Below are positions 1 through 7,761 of a stretch of 64,000 nucleotides of DNA, piece after piece. The DNA is from Nocardioides glacieisoli (GTDB taxonomy: Bacteria; Actinomycetota; Actinomycetes; Propionibacteriales; Nocardioidaceae): positions 248,001-312,000 of the forward strand of contig NZ_SDWS01000006.1 of NCBI RefSeq assembly GCF_004137245.1, read 5' to 3'. Positions within the stretch are counted from its first letter, which is position 1. Each line of letters opens with the position of its first letter. The notes beneath the pieces were generated by a model. That model worked only from the letters and a program-made list of their open reading frames with translations. It ran no database searches and was not told where the DNA came from. Made by a program: the position numbers and the translations under genes.

Positions 1-1
1 C

Positions 2-1168
2 AGTCCGACCCTGCTCATCCTCGACGAGCCCACTGCCGGCCTCGACCCGTCGCTCGTGCTTCAGATCATGCAGACACTTCGGCGGCTCGCGGACTCGGGC
101 ACCAAGGTCGTCCTCGTCACGCACGACCTCGACCACCTGGCACTGGCCGACCAGGTCCTCGTCCTCCGCGCCGGCGGCACACTGGCCTACAGCGGTCCTC
201 CCGACGACATCCCCGCTCACTTCGGGACGGCCAACTGGGCAGAGATCTTCGCTGACCTGTCAACGCCTGCAGCCCAGGACCACGCGGCCGACGCAGTCGG
301 TCGACGGAGCACCGGCGTGCAGCCTGTCGAGCTGCCGGTGCCGAGCACCTCTCTCAACGGTGCCGCGCGCCACCTCTGGGTCGTCGCATCCCGTCAGTTC
401 CGTCTCGTAGCAACAGATCCCGTCTACCTCGCCCTCATGGTCGCCATTCCACTTGCCCTCGCCCTTCTGACGCTCGCGATCCCCGGATCCGACGGGCTCC
501 GGCGTTCGAGCGACCCGGCGAGCGCCGAAGCATCGAGGCTCCTGGTCATCCTGATCGTCGGGGCGGCCTTCCTCGGACTGTCCGCGACAGTCAGGGACCT
601 CGTCTCCGAACGACCGATCTACCTCCACGAGCGAGACGCCGGCCTCGTGCCCTCCGCCTACCTCGCGGCGAAGCTGATCGTGTTCACAACGGTCGCGGTG
701 TTCCAAGCGGTGCTCCTCACAGCGATCGTGCTCGTCACGCGCGACGCCCCTGAGCAGCCGGTGCTGCTTCCGTCCGCGGCAGTGGAGCTCGCGGCCGCTG
801 TCGCGCTCACCGCGATGTCTGGAGTTGCCTTGGGACTCGCGGTCGGGGCTCGAGTGCGCACCTCCGAGCAGTCCATGCCACCGTTGGTGCTTCTCGTGAT
901 GGCTCAGCTCGTGCTGTGCGGTGGGATGTTCCCGGTCGACGAGGGCCGCGTCCTTCCGGTGCTCGGCGGGCTGATGCCGACACGGTGGGGCTACGCCCTT
1001 GCCGCCTCGACGACCGACCTCAACTCCATGTCGCCGGCCGTCGACCCGGACTCGCTCTGGACGCACTCGCCGGCAAACTGGATCGGAGGCTCACTCGTGC
1101 TGGCTGCCATGTGGTGCGCCTTTGCGCTGGTGGCCTACACGGGTCTTCGACGACGGCCAGCCGCCTGA
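2..1168 (+). CDS. ABC transporter, fused ATPase and ABC-2 permease (5' partial)
   Basis: The gene enters from the left edge, so its N-terminus is missing. The first visible residues are a Walker B/D-loop segment (LLILDEPTAGLDP), followed by the H-loop histidine (VTHDLDH, codon at 122). The ATPase portion ends near base 230. The rest is a membrane domain with about six hydrophobic segments at roughly 420-480, 540-600, 660-740, 780-850, 890-940 and 1085-1150. ATPase followed by permease in one chain is the ABCG-like order, also seen in mycobacterial FHA-ABC proteins such as Rv1747. Whether an FHA domain precedes it cannot be seen. The substrate is unknown. It converges with the response regulator that ends at 1180. 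Confidence 0.9.
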   Translation, partial: SPTLLILDEPTAGLDPSLVLQIMQTLRRLADSGTKVVLVTHDLDHLALADQVLVLRAGGTLAYSGPPDDIPAHFGTANWAEIFADLSTPAAQDHAADAVGRRSTGVQPVELPVPSTSLNGAARHLWVVASRQFRLVATDPVYLALMVAIPLALALLTLAIPGSDGLRRSSDPASAEASRLLVILIVGAAFLGLSATVRDLVSERPIYLHERDAGLVPSAYLAAKLIVFTTVAVFQAVLLTAIVLVTRDAPEQPVLLPSAAVELAAAVALTAMSGVALGLAVGARVRTSEQSMPPLVLLVMAQLVLCGGMFPVDEGRVLPVLGGLMPTRWGYALAASTTDLNSMSPAVDPDSLWTHSPANWIGGSLVLAAMWCAFALVAYTGLRRRPAA

Positions 1169-1179
1169 CGCACCCGCCC

Positions 1180-1848
1180 CTACCGCCCGACCCGCCCCGT
1201 CTCGTAGGCCCACATCGCGACCTCGACCCGGTTGCGCGCGCCGAGCTTGCCCATCAGCGCGCCGATGTGGGTCTTCACCGTGCTCAGGCTGATGTGCAGG
1301 TCGGCGGCGATCTCGTGGTTGGTGCGTCCGCGGGCCAGCGCGAGGAGGACGTCCTCCTCGCGCTCGGTCAGCGGCGCGACCGGCTGCCGCGGCGAGGACG
1401 GTCGCTCCAGCGACGCCAGCGTGGTGAGCAGGCGGCGGGTGATGTCGGGCGAGATGAGGGCGTCGCCGTTCGCCGCGGCGTGGATCGCCTGCACCAGCAG
1501 CTCGGGGCCGGCGTCCTTCAGCAGGAAGCCCCGTGCCCCGGCACGCAAAGCGCCGAGGACGTAGTCGTCGAGGTCGAAGGTCGTGATGATGACGACCGCC
1601 ATCGGGTCCTCGACGCCCGGTCCGGCCAGCTGGCGGGTGGCCTCGACGCCGTCGATGCCGGGCATCCGGATGTCGAAGAGGCAGACGTCGGGACGGAGCT
1701 CGCGCGCGACCGCCACCGCCTCGTGACCGTCTGTCGCCTCCCCGACGACCTCGATCCCCGGCTGGGCGTTGAGGATCATCGTGAGCCCGGTGCGCACCAG
1801 CATCTGGTCGTCGGCGACCACGACCCGGATCATCCCTGAGTCAGTCAC
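1180..1848 (-). CDS. NarL/FixJ-family response regulator
   Basis: DNA-binding response regulator of 222 aa. The receiver domain (about residues 7-125) has acidic pair D13/D14, probable phosphoacceptor D59 (LFDIRMPGIDG) and the conserved K of the LLKD motif. The C-terminal LuxR-type HTH (about 160-218) has the usual LTERE and STVKTH signatures. I chose the GTG at 1848 because it overlaps the kinase stop codon as GTGA, the usual coupling in this window; an ATG five codons later is possible. Its partner is the kinase at 1845-2972. The target genes are unknown; the neighbouring ABC exporter at the left edge is a guess. Confidence 0.92.
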   Translation of the reverse strand: MTDSGMIRVVVADDQMLVRTGLTMILNAQPGIEVVGEATDGHEAVAVARELRPDVCLFDIRMPGIDGVEATRQLAGPGVEDPMAVVIITTFDLDDYVLGALRAGARGFLLKDAGPELLVQAIHAAANGDALISPDITRRLLTTLASLERPSSPRQPVAPLTEREEDVLLALARGRTNHEIAADLHISLSTVKTHIGALMGKLGARNRVEVAMWAYETGRVGR

Positions 1849-2972
1849 TGCGGCACCTCTCGCAGCAGCGTCGCCTCGACGGTCCAGCCGCCGGCCGGGT
1901 CGGGCCCGGACTCGCAGGTGCCGCCGAGCAGCTTGGCCCGTTCGGCCATGCCCAGCAGGCCGTAGCCCACGGTGGTCGCGGGGCGGGAGGCGGCTCCGTC
2001 GTCGTGCACACGCAACCGTACGACGTCCGCGTCCCCCGTGACCTGCACCGTGACCGCCGTGGCGTCGAGCGAGTGCCGGATCGCGTTGGTGACCGCCTCC
2101 TGGCAGATCCGGTACACCGCCACCTCGAGCGGCTGGGGCAGGCCAGCGAGCGAACCAGAGCGGGACACCGACACCAACGGACTCATCCGGGCCAGCTCGT
2201 CCAGGTCGGCGACGCCCCGCTGGGGAGCGAAGTCCGCCTCGTCCTCGCGGAGGACCCGCACCACCATGCGCATCTCGGCCAGGGTCCGCGACGCCTCCGC
2301 CTCGATCACCGCCAGCGCCCTGACCGCCGCCGACGGGTCGGTGGCCGCCACCGCCCGACCGGCCTGGGCCTGGATGGCGATCGCCGACACGTGGTGGGCG
2401 ACGGTGTCGTGCAGCTCGCGGGCGAGCTCGCCGCGCTCGTGGGTTCGGACCTGCTGCACCTCGCGCTGGTGGGCGACGGCGCGCCAGCGCATCGCTGCCC
2501 CGAGGGCGAACGACGCGACCACGACGGTGGTGCCGCCGACGACGTCGCCGAGGCTGCCGCTGGACGCGAGACCCAGGACGACCGGCACAGCGGTGATCGC
2601 CGTACCGACCAGCGCCTCCTGACCCGACGCCCAACGGTAGAGGGAGTACGGCAGCAGCAGGATCACGATCATCCAGTCGAGCGCCACCTCTGCGCTGACG
2701 CCGAGGAGCGACGGGAGCAGCAGCACCAGCGCGCCGCCGAAGCCGATCGTGGTCGCGAGCAGCGGGCGCGTACGTCGCCACAGCAGAGCCGGCATCACCA
2801 CGAGCGCCACCGCGACAGCGAGCGGCCGCATCGGCAGGTCGGGACGCAGCACCGCCTCGGCGACCACGGTGGCAGTCAGCGCGGGGACCAGCACCCGGTC
2901 CCACCACGGCCGGGCCGGCGGCGCCGGGGCACGCGGCTCGTCGAGGATCGAGCGGAGGGTGGGGGCGAGCAC
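1845..2972 (-). CDS. Sensor histidine kinase, HisKA_3 (DesK/NarX-like)
   Basis: Membrane sensor kinase of 375 aa. The N-terminal half (about residues 25-160) holds roughly six hydrophobic segments and no obvious extracytoplasmic sensor domain. The HisKA_3 dimerisation helix carries the phosphorylated histidine H188 (ELHDTVAHHVS). The HATPase_c domain follows, with N-box QEAVTNAIRHS and G-box GYGLLGMAERA. The GTG start at 2972 lies six bases after a TAGGCT box, so the message is probably leaderless. It overlaps the response regulator start by 4 bp, so the two proteins should be made together. The stimulus is unknown. Confidence 0.92.
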   Translation of the reverse strand: MLAPTLRSILDEPRAPAPPARPWWDRVLVPALTATVVAEAVLRPDLPMRPLAVAVALVVMPALLWRRTRPLLATTIGFGGALVLLLPSLLGVSAEVALDWMIVILLLPYSLYRWASGQEALVGTAITAVPVVLGLASSGSLGDVVGGTTVVVASFALGAAMRWRAVAHQREVQQVRTHERGELARELHDTVAHHVSAIAIQAQAGRAVAATDPSAAVRALAVIEAEASRTLAEMRMVVRVLREDEADFAPQRGVADLDELARMSPLVSVSRSGSLAGLPQPLEVAVYRICQEAVTNAIRHSLDATAVTVQVTGDADVVRLRVHDDGAASRPATTVGYGLLGMAERAKLLGGTCESGPDPAGGWTVEATLLREVPQ

Positions 2973-2978
2973 GTCGTC

Positions 2979-2984
2979 AGCCTA
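2979..2984 (-). promoter_or_regulatory. -10 box for leaderless histidine kinase mRNA
   Basis: TAGGCT on the minus strand, then six bases, then GTG at 2972. The spacing fits transcription starting at the start codon. It overlaps the stop codon of the upstream gene at 2982. Confidence 0.5.
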
Positions 2985-3437
2985 GAGAGACGAGACGCTC
3001 GTGCGCGGCCACGTCCAGGCGGCGCGGAGAATGAAGGCGAGGAGGACGACCTCGACCACCACGCCCAGGCCGTAGAAGAAGATCCAGGACTCGCCGACCA
3101 GGTTGAACACCGTGACAGGGAGGTAGAGCCCCGCCACGACCAGGTTCACCACGCGGTTGACCCGGGCGGGAAGCGCCGCCGACAGTGCGATCATCACCGC
3201 CGGGATCCCGACCAGCGCGAGCGCGGTCGTGGCGAAGGTCTGGTTGGCCTCGAACTCGAACACCCGCCCGGCCAGCATCTCCTCGAGCGCTCCGGGCAGG
3301 TAGAGGTGCAGGTAGTCGACGTAGATGTAGAAGAACATGAAGCTCGTCCATGCGGCGGCGAGCTTCACCTTCACCGGCATGGGCGGGTCGTGCAGGGCCG
3401 AGGTGGTGCTCGTGCGGGACATGGTCGTCGTGCTCAT
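2982..3437 (-). CDS. DUF6326-like four-helix membrane protein
   Basis: Small integral membrane protein of 151 aa. After a Ser/Thr-rich N-terminus and a MPVKVKLAAAW entry there are four hydrophobic segments, at about residues 27-50, 70-88, 97-115 and 120-140. The acidic/aromatic run FFYIYVDYLHLYLPGALEEM near the first segment resembles the DUF6326 family. I recognise the family pattern but know of no assigned function. It lies downstream of, and in the same direction as, the MarR gene with a 120-bp gap, so it may belong to the MarR regulon. No enzymatic motif is visible. Confidence 0.7.
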   Translation of the reverse strand: MSTTTMSRTSTTSALHDPPMPVKVKLAAAWTSFMFFYIYVDYLHLYLPGALEEMLAGRVFEFEANQTFATTALALVGIPAVMIALSAALPARVNRVVNLVVAGLYLPVTVFNLVGESWIFFYGLGVVVEVVLLAFILRAAWTWPRTSVSSL

Positions 3438-3557
3438 GGCTGCCTCCTGGTCGGGATGTCGACCTCCACGATCACGGAGTGGGCGCCCGGTTCCATCGGT
3501 CCGCCGGCCCGACCTTCCCGGCCTCGGGTACGGCCGGCTCCTCGTCCTTTCGGCCGA

Positions 3558-4013
3558 TCAGCGAGCGACTCGGCGCCGCTCCTCGAGGGCGTCGGCCACG
3601 GCCACGAGCGATGCTCGCAGCTCGGCAAGGCCGTCGCGCCCCAGCAGCTCGCTCATGGCTTCCTCGACCTCGCGAAGGTAGGCACTGCCGCCTCGTGCGC
3701 ACTGCCACCCGCGGTCGGTGTAGCGCACCAGCTTGGCGCGTCGGTCGGCCGGATCCGGTGACACGGTGACGAGTCCAGCGGCTTCGAGGTCGCGCACGAT
3801 CGCCGCGACGGACTGCTTGGTGATGCCCGCGCGCGCTGCCATGTCGGACACGTGCGAGCCCTCGGACCCGAGCGTGGCGAACACCGCGTTGTGGCTGGCC
3901 CTGACCTCCGGGAACCCGCGATCGGCCGCCGACGACACCAGGTCGGTGACCAGTGCGCGGTCCGCGCGCTCCACGAGCGCGATGAGGTGGGGTGCGTCCT
4001 CGGTCGTTGACAT
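3558..4013 (-). CDS. MarR-family transcriptional regulator
   Basis: Winged-helix regulator of 151 aa. The recognition region (about residues 45-85) reads SEGSHVSDMAARAGITKQSV followed by VRDLEAAGLV and a wing with DPADRRAKLVR, which is the MarR signature. The C-terminal helix would complete the dimer. The ATG at 4013 is preceded by AGGAAGG at a good distance. Two identical palindromes begin 3 bp upstream and cover its ribosome-binding site and presumed -10 box, so autorepression is likely. It is divergent from a glutaredoxin-like gene, which suggests but does not prove a redox or thiol-reactive ligand. No cysteine of OhrR type is visible near the N-terminus. Confidence 0.9.
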   Translation of the reverse strand: MSTTEDAPHLIALVERADRALVTDLVSSAADRGFPEVRASHNAVFATLGSEGSHVSDMAARAGITKQSVAAIVRDLEAAGLVTVSPDPADRRAKLVRYTDRGWQCARGGSAYLREVEEAMSELLGRDGLAELRASLVAVADALEERRRVAR

Positions 4014-4015
4014 TC

Positions 4016-4052
4016 GACAGCCTTCCTGTCTATATTCGACAGTCTACCTGTC
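4016..4052. promoter_or_regulatory. Tandem MarR operators between divergent genes
   Basis: Two copies of the inverted repeat GACAG-N5-CTGTC lie at 4016-4030 and 4038-4052, centred 22 bp apart (about two helical turns), each preceded by ATTC. The first sits directly before the MarR start codon. The second abuts a TACCCT -10-like box (4053-4058) for the rightward gene. The layout predicts two dimers binding the same DNA face and repressing both genes. Confidence 0.75.
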
Positions 4053-4084
4053 TACCCTAGCGGGTCCCGGTCCGAGGAGACCTC

Positions 4085-4360
4085 ATGAAGCTGTACATCT
4101 GCTGGAGCACCAATGGCTCCGACCACCACGACTGCGCCAAGGTCAACCGCGCGCTCACCGAGGCAGGACACTCCCCCGAGATCGTCAAGGCCCGTGGGCA
4201 GGAGCACCTGCCCGTGTTCCTGCAGGGCAGGGCGCGGCGGGAGGTCTTCGCGATGACCGGGTCCTACTTCGTGCCCGTGCTGGTCCTGGACGACGGCACG
4301 GCCGTCAACGAGCCCGACGCGGTGGTGGCGTGGGCGGCGGCCCACCCGGCCGCGGTCTGA
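4085..4360 (+). CDS. Glutaredoxin / GST-N-terminal-like thioredoxin-fold protein
   Basis: A protein of 91 aa of thioredoxin-fold size. It starts MKLYICW like a glutathione-S-transferase N-domain or glutaredoxin, has a cis-proline-type loop (FVPVLVLDDG, about residues 63-72) and a terminal NEPDAVVAWA helix. The usual CxxC is replaced by a looser C6...C17 pair, so disulfide chemistry is uncertain. GAGGAGA lies about 8 bp before the ATG. It is divergent from the MarR regulator and lies beside the operator pair. A role in thiol or electrophile detoxification is inferred from fold and context only. Confidence 0.75.
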   Translation: MKLYICWSTNGSDHHDCAKVNRALTEAGHSPEIVKARGQEHLPVFLQGRARREVFAMTGSYFVPVLVLDDGTAVNEPDAVVAWAAAHPAAV

Positions 4361-4380
4361 GGCAGTCCAGGACATGCAAA

Positions 4381-4402
4381 AGTCCCCGCCGTGGCGGGGA
4401 CT
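4381..4402 (-). terminator. Intrinsic terminator of the sigR-rsrA-bL37 unit
   Basis: A 10-bp GC-rich stem (AGTCCCCGCC / GGCGGGGACT) with a 2-base loop, followed on the minus strand by TTTT. It lies 28 bp after the bL37 stop codon and between converging genes. Confidence 0.8.
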
Positions 4403-4429
4403 CTCACGATGACGTGTCAGAGAGACGCG

Positions 4430-4504
4430 TCAGGCGTTGGGGCGCTTGCCGTGGTTCGCGCCCTTCTTCTTGCGAGCGCGGCGCTTGCGTCCGGTCTTGC
4501 CCAT
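4430..4504 (-). CDS. 50S ribosomal protein bL37 (24 aa)
   Basis: A tiny, extremely basic protein of 24 residues, starting MGKTGRKRRARKKK and ending ANHGKRPNA. This matches what I recall of bL37, the small extra large-subunit protein found in the mycobacterial ribosome. AGGAGG lies six bases before the ATG. It sits 65 bp downstream of rsrA and just ahead of a strong terminator, so it is likely the last gene of the sigR operon. Genes this short are easily missed by automated annotation. Confidence 0.85.
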   Translation of the reverse strand: MGKTGRKRRARKKKGANHGKRPNA

Positions 4505-4569
4505 AGTCGTCCTCCTGAAGTCGTTGCTCAGGCCAGTCTCTCAAAGGAGACCGCGAGGAGCCAATCGGC

Positions 4570-4842
4570 TCAGGAGCCGGTCTCGGTGATCTGGATCCGG
4601 ACCTCGCGCAGCTGGAGGCGTACGCGGTCGCGCAGCGACTCCGGCGCGGCCTCCGAGCAGGATCTCTGGACGAGCTGCTTGACCGCCTTCTGGAGGTCGT
4701 GGCGCTCGAGGCAGGGGCCGCACTCGCGCAGGTGCATCTCGACGACGGCGCAGTCGGCCTGGTCGAGCTCGTTGTCGATGAAGTAGACGATGCGCTCGAT
4801 GTAGTCGACGCAGTCGTCCTTGCCGTGCTCGTGCTCGCTCAC
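4570..4842 (-). CDS. rsrA: Redox-sensing zinc anti-sigma factor RsrA
   Basis: Anti-sigma factor of 90 aa from the ZAS family. The zinc/redox residues fall at C11 and H37-x3-C41-x2-C44, the numbering I recall for Streptomyces RsrA. Oxidation of the thiols to a disulfide releases zinc and frees SigR. The protein is cytoplasmic, with no membrane segment. The GTG start overlaps the sigR stop codon as GTGA, so sigma and anti-sigma are translationally coupled. The family role is known from Streptomyces; equivalence here rests on the exact motif and operon order. Confidence 0.95.
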   Translation of the reverse strand: MSEHEHGKDDCVDYIERIVYFIDNELDQADCAVVEMHLRECGPCLERHDLQKAVKQLVQRSCSEAAPESLRDRVRLQLREVRIQITETGS

Positions 4843-5516
4843 GACGCACTCCCCTCGCCGGCGGGAACAGTGCCGGGAACGGTCGAGGCCGGCAGCAGGT
4901 CGTTGGTGCGGACGTAGTCGGCGAGCATGTCGCGCAGCTGGCGGCGACCACGGTGCAGGCGCGACATCACGGTGCCGATCGGCGTGTCCATGATCTCGGC
5001 GATCTCCTTGTAGGGGAAACCCTCCACGTCCGCGAGGTAGACCGCGAGCCGGAACTCCTCGGGCAGGCGCTGCAGCGCGTCCTTCACCTCGGAGTCGGGC
5101 AGGTGCTCCAGCGCCTCCATCTCCGCCGACCGCAGGCCGGTGGACGAGTGCGACTCCGCGCGGGCGAGCTGCCAGTCCTCGACGTCCTCGGACATCGACT
5201 GCTGCGGCTGGCGCTGCTTCTTGCGGTAGGAGTTGATGTAGGTGTTGGTGAGGATCCGGTAGAGCCAGGCCTTGAGGTTGGTGCCGGGCTTGAACTGGTG
5301 GAAGGCGCTGTAGGCCTTCGCGAAGGTCTCCTGCACCAGGTCCTCGGCGTCGGCGGGGTTGCGGGTCATCCGCATCGCCGCGCCGTAGAGCTGGTCGAGG
5401 AACGGAAGCGCGTCGCGCTCGAAGCGCGCGGACCGGTCGTCGGCGCTCTCGTCCTCGACGGAGATCTCGGCGGCGTCGTCCGCGGGGGACGTCTGGTCCT
5501 GGAGCGATTCAGTCAT
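4839..5516 (-). CDS. sigR: ECF sigma factor SigR/SigH, thiol-oxidative stress
   Basis: ECF sigma factor of 225 aa from the ATG at 5516. Region 2 includes [18 protein letters not shown] and the [15 protein letters not shown] helix. Region 4 has [17 protein letters not shown] and [18 protein letters not shown] in the same frame at 5582 would add 22 residues and lies just 10 bases after the -10 element of a SigR-type promoter (5592-5617). In Streptomyces, autoinduced sigR transcripts yield a longer, unstable isoform, so both starts may be used here. SigR would direct thioredoxin, mycothiol and proteolysis genes. It is co-transcribed with rsrA and bL37. Confidence 0.93.
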   Translation of the reverse strand: MTESLQDQTSPADDAAEISVEDESADDRSARFERDALPFLDQLYGAAMRMTRNPADAEDLVQETFAKAYSAFHQFKPGTNLKAWLYRILTNTYINSYRKKQRQPQQSMSEDVEDWQLARAESHSSTGLRSAEMEALEHLPDSEVKDALQRLPEEFRLAVYLADVEGFPYKEIAEIMDTPIGTVMSRLHRGRRQLRDMLADYVRTNDLLPASTVPGTVPAGEGSAS

Positions 5517-5591
5517 CGCGTCCCACAGTACCGCCGGAGTCGGCGGCACCGTAGTCGGGCGTTCGAGGGTCAGTGACTGCACACCACCCTG

Positions 5592-5617
5592 AACACCTCA
5601 CCCCGTCCGGGGATTCC
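5592..5617 (-). promoter_or_regulatory. SigR-dependent autoregulatory promoter
   Basis: On the minus strand the sequence has GGAAT, exactly 18 bases, then GTT. This is the consensus and spacing recalled for SigR/SigH promoters. It lies inside the 3' end of the upstream hydrolase gene and would start transcription about 5-8 bases after GTT, right at the alternative sigR GTG (5582). Confidence 0.85.
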
Positions 5618-6251
5618 CGACCACTTCGCGGACCAGCCATTCGAGCGTCGACTCCACGACGATGCCCATCGCCTCGTCCTGGCTGATCTCGCCGCGGGCC
5701 GGGACCCTGAGCCCGTGGTCCGCGCCGGGGATCACGACGAGGTCGAGGTCGCCGGGGAACTCCTCGGGCCGGCCCATCGGGTCGCGCTCACCCTGCACGA
5801 CGAGCGTCGGGAGACCCGCGCCGCGGAGCTCGGGGAGGCGGGTGGCCTCGGTCCGGCCGGGCTGGTGGAGGGGGAAGGAGAGGGCCAGGCAGCCGGTCGC
5901 GCCCAGCGCCTTCGCCGTACGCGCTGCGCTGCGGGCACCGGCCGAGCGACCGCCCACCACGAGGGGCGTACGCACCCGCATCACGTCGGCGGCGCAGGTC
6001 AGCGCCGCGTCGAGGGTCGGCGGCGCGGTCGCGACCTTGCGGCCCGCCACCCGCCACGGCTGCTCGAACAGCACGACGGAGACGCCCTGCGCGGGCAGCG
6101 CGTCGGCCAGCGCCCAGAGGTCGCGCGACTCGATGCCGCCGCCGGCACCGTGGCTCAGCAGCAGGGTCGCGATCGGGCTGGTGGCGCGGCGCGTGTGGAG
6201 CCGCCCCTCGCCGTGGGGCGTCTCGACCGTGCGGACGGTGGCCTTCTTCAC
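5598..6251 (-). CDS. Alpha/beta hydrolase (KANL3/Tex30-like)
   Basis: Serine hydrolase fold, 217 aa. A likely catalytic triad is visible: nucleophile S103 in GGRSAGA, acid D157 in QGERDPMG and H179 in PGADHGL. An oxyanion-type SHGAGGG lies at about residue 33. The pattern matches the dienelactone-hydrolase-like KANL3/Tex30 family, whose substrates are largely unknown. There is no signal peptide, so it should be cytoplasmic. Its start overlaps the stop of the SRAP gene by 4 bp, and its own 3' end carries the sigR promoter. Confidence 0.82.
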   Translation of the reverse strand: MKKATVRTVETPHGEGRLHTRRATSPIATLLLSHGAGGGIESRDLWALADALPAQGVSVVLFEQPWRVAGRKVATAPPTLDAALTCAADVMRVRTPLVVGGRSAGARSAARTAKALGATGCLALSFPLHQPGRTEATRLPELRGAGLPTLVVQGERDPMGRPEEFPGDLDLVVIPGADHGLRVPARGEISQDEAMGIVVESTLEWLVREVVGNPRTG

Positions 6252-7000
6252 GGGGATGCCTCCTCGTCGGACAGGGCCAGCGGCTCGACGAGCTCCGGCC
6301 CGTTGTTGCGCACGTTGCTCACGAGCGTCGGCACGGCATAGGCCTCGAGCCGGCCGGGCGCGGCGGGGACCAGCAGTGAGGTGTCACCGGGGTGCGTCGG
6401 GTCGAGCCACTCGTGCCAGCGGTCCTTCTCGACCATCAACGGCATCCGGTCGTGGATGTGCCCGAGCGAGTCCTCGGCCTGGGTCGTCAGCACGGTGCAG
6501 GTCCAGCGGAACCGGTCGGGGTCGTCCTCGTCCCTGGTCGGGTCGCGCCAGATCTCGTAGAGCCCGGCCATCGCGAGCACTCCCCCGTCCTTGGGACGGA
6601 TGAAGAAGGGCTGCTTGACCGGCTTGCCCTTCGCGTTGGTCTGCGAGGTGGGGTACCACTCGAAGTAGCCGTCGGCGGGCAGCAGCGCGCGCCGGCTGGC
6701 GAACGCCTTGCGGTAGGCCGGCTTCTCCGCGACGGTCTCCATCCGCGCGTTGATCATCCGGTTGCCGATGGACGGGTCCTTCGCCCACGACGGCACCAGG
6801 CCCCACGTCAGCACCCGCAGCTGCCGCTGGGCCGGTTCGTCACTCTCCCGCGACGGCGGGCGCTCGACGATCGCGTAGACCTCCTTGGTCGGCGCGACGT
6901 TGTAGTCGGCGGCCAGGGGCGCGGCGATCCGGCTCTCGACGACCTCGAACTCCTCGATGAGGTCGTCGGAGTCGCGGGACGAGGCGTAGCGGCCGCACAT
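6248..7000 (-). CDS. SRAP / HMCES-family abasic-site protein (YedK-like)
   Basis: SOS-response-associated peptidase family protein, 250 aa. C2 becomes the N-terminal residue after Met removal and forms a thiazolidine crosslink with abasic sites in single-stranded DNA in characterised relatives. The other conserved positions are present: NVAPT at 34-38, N84 in NARMET, E114 in GYFEW and H183 in HDRMP. It shields abasic sites during replication. A TAGGGT box six bases before the ATG indicates a leaderless message. It is the first gene of a two-gene unit with the hydrolase. Confidence 0.95.
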   Translation of the reverse strand: MCGRYASSRDSDDLIEEFEVVESRIAAPLAADYNVAPTKEVYAIVERPPSRESDEPAQRQLRVLTWGLVPSWAKDPSIGNRMINARMETVAEKPAYRKAFASRRALLPADGYFEWYPTSQTNAKGKPVKQPFFIRPKDGGVLAMAGLYEIWRDPTRDEDDPDRFRWTCTVLTTQAEDSLGHIHDRMPLMVEKDRWHEWLDPTHPGDTSLLVPAAPGRLEAYAVPTLVSNVRNNGPELVEPLALSDEEASP

Positions 7001-7006
7001 GCCGCG

Positions 7007-7012
7007 ACCCTA
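7007..7012 (-). promoter_or_regulatory. -10 box for leaderless SRAP mRNA
   Basis: TAGGGT on the minus strand, six bases, then ATG at 7000. Confidence 0.55.
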
Positions 7013-7029
7013 GCGGGACCTGGGGACGC

Positions 7030-7761
7030 TCAGCCGCGGGCGAGCTCGTCGAGCAGCGAGCCGGCGAAGTGATCGGTGCCGGGCAGGCCCTCGATCCAGA
7101 GCCGCACCGGGATGTCCTCCGGCGAGCCCTCGAGCAGGGTGGCCAGCACCCGGACCCGGCGACCGAGCCGCTCGTCGCGGCGGCACAGGATCCCCACCCG
7201 GTGCACGCCGAGCCGCGCGATGGTCTCGTCGCGGGGGAAGACGGTGCGCGCCAGCTCGCCCGCTCGCGCGATGCGCATGGCGCGGGTGAAGTGGTCCCCG
7301 GCCTCGTCGGACGGGTCGTCGCCCAACGGCAGGGCGACGACGACGAGCGCGTGCCCGGAGGCGTCGGCGACCCGGTAGAGCTCGGAGATCCGGCTGCGCA
7401 GGTGTGCCTGGCTGGCGAGCCCGGTCAGCGGGTCGTCGCACGAGAGCTGGTGGAGGTAACCGAGGGTCGTCTCGCTCCACGCGGTCACGAGCGTGCTCAC
7501 TGCGTCGTACGACGGATCGCCGTCGGCGGCCTGTCGCCAGGTGTCGCGCATCCCCTCGAGCGCCTCCTGCATCGAGGCACCGTCGCGGGCGAGGTCCTCG
7601 CCCGCGACGGCACATGCCCCCAGCACATCCGATCCTGCGGTGAGTGCCTCCCCCAGCGCCTCGTACCGGTGCGGCAACCCCGACCGCACGGGAGACGCTG
7701 GCCCACCCACCCCAGGACCGGGTGCCGCAAGACGACGCCCACGTGTGGCGAAGATCTTCAC
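7030..7761 (-). CDS. Degenerate GGDEF-domain protein
   Basis: A protein of 243 aa from the GTG at 7761, which is preceded by a strong AAGGGGGG; an ATG 16 codons upstream (7809) is the alternative. An N-terminal helical region (about 30-110) leads into DDPLTGLASQAHLRSRI, the hallmark opening of a diguanylate cyclase GGDEF domain. The GG(D/E)EF active-site loop is absent; the aligned position reads LGVHRVGI. It therefore should not make cyclic di-GMP and may bind nucleotide or act as a partner. It is divergent from the membrane-anchored sigma factor (180-bp gap). Confidence 0.7.
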   Translation of the reverse strand: MKIFATRGRRLAAPGPGVGGPASPVRSGLPHRYEALGEALTAGSDVLGACAVAGEDLARDGASMQEALEGMRDTWRQAADGDPSYDAVSTLVTAWSETTLGYLHQLSCDDPLTGLASQAHLRSRISELYRVADASGHALVVVALPLGDDPSDEAGDHFTRAMRIARAGELARTVFPRDETIARLGVHRVGILCRRDERLGRRVRVLATLLEGSPEDIPVRLWIEGLPGTDHFAGSLLDELARG

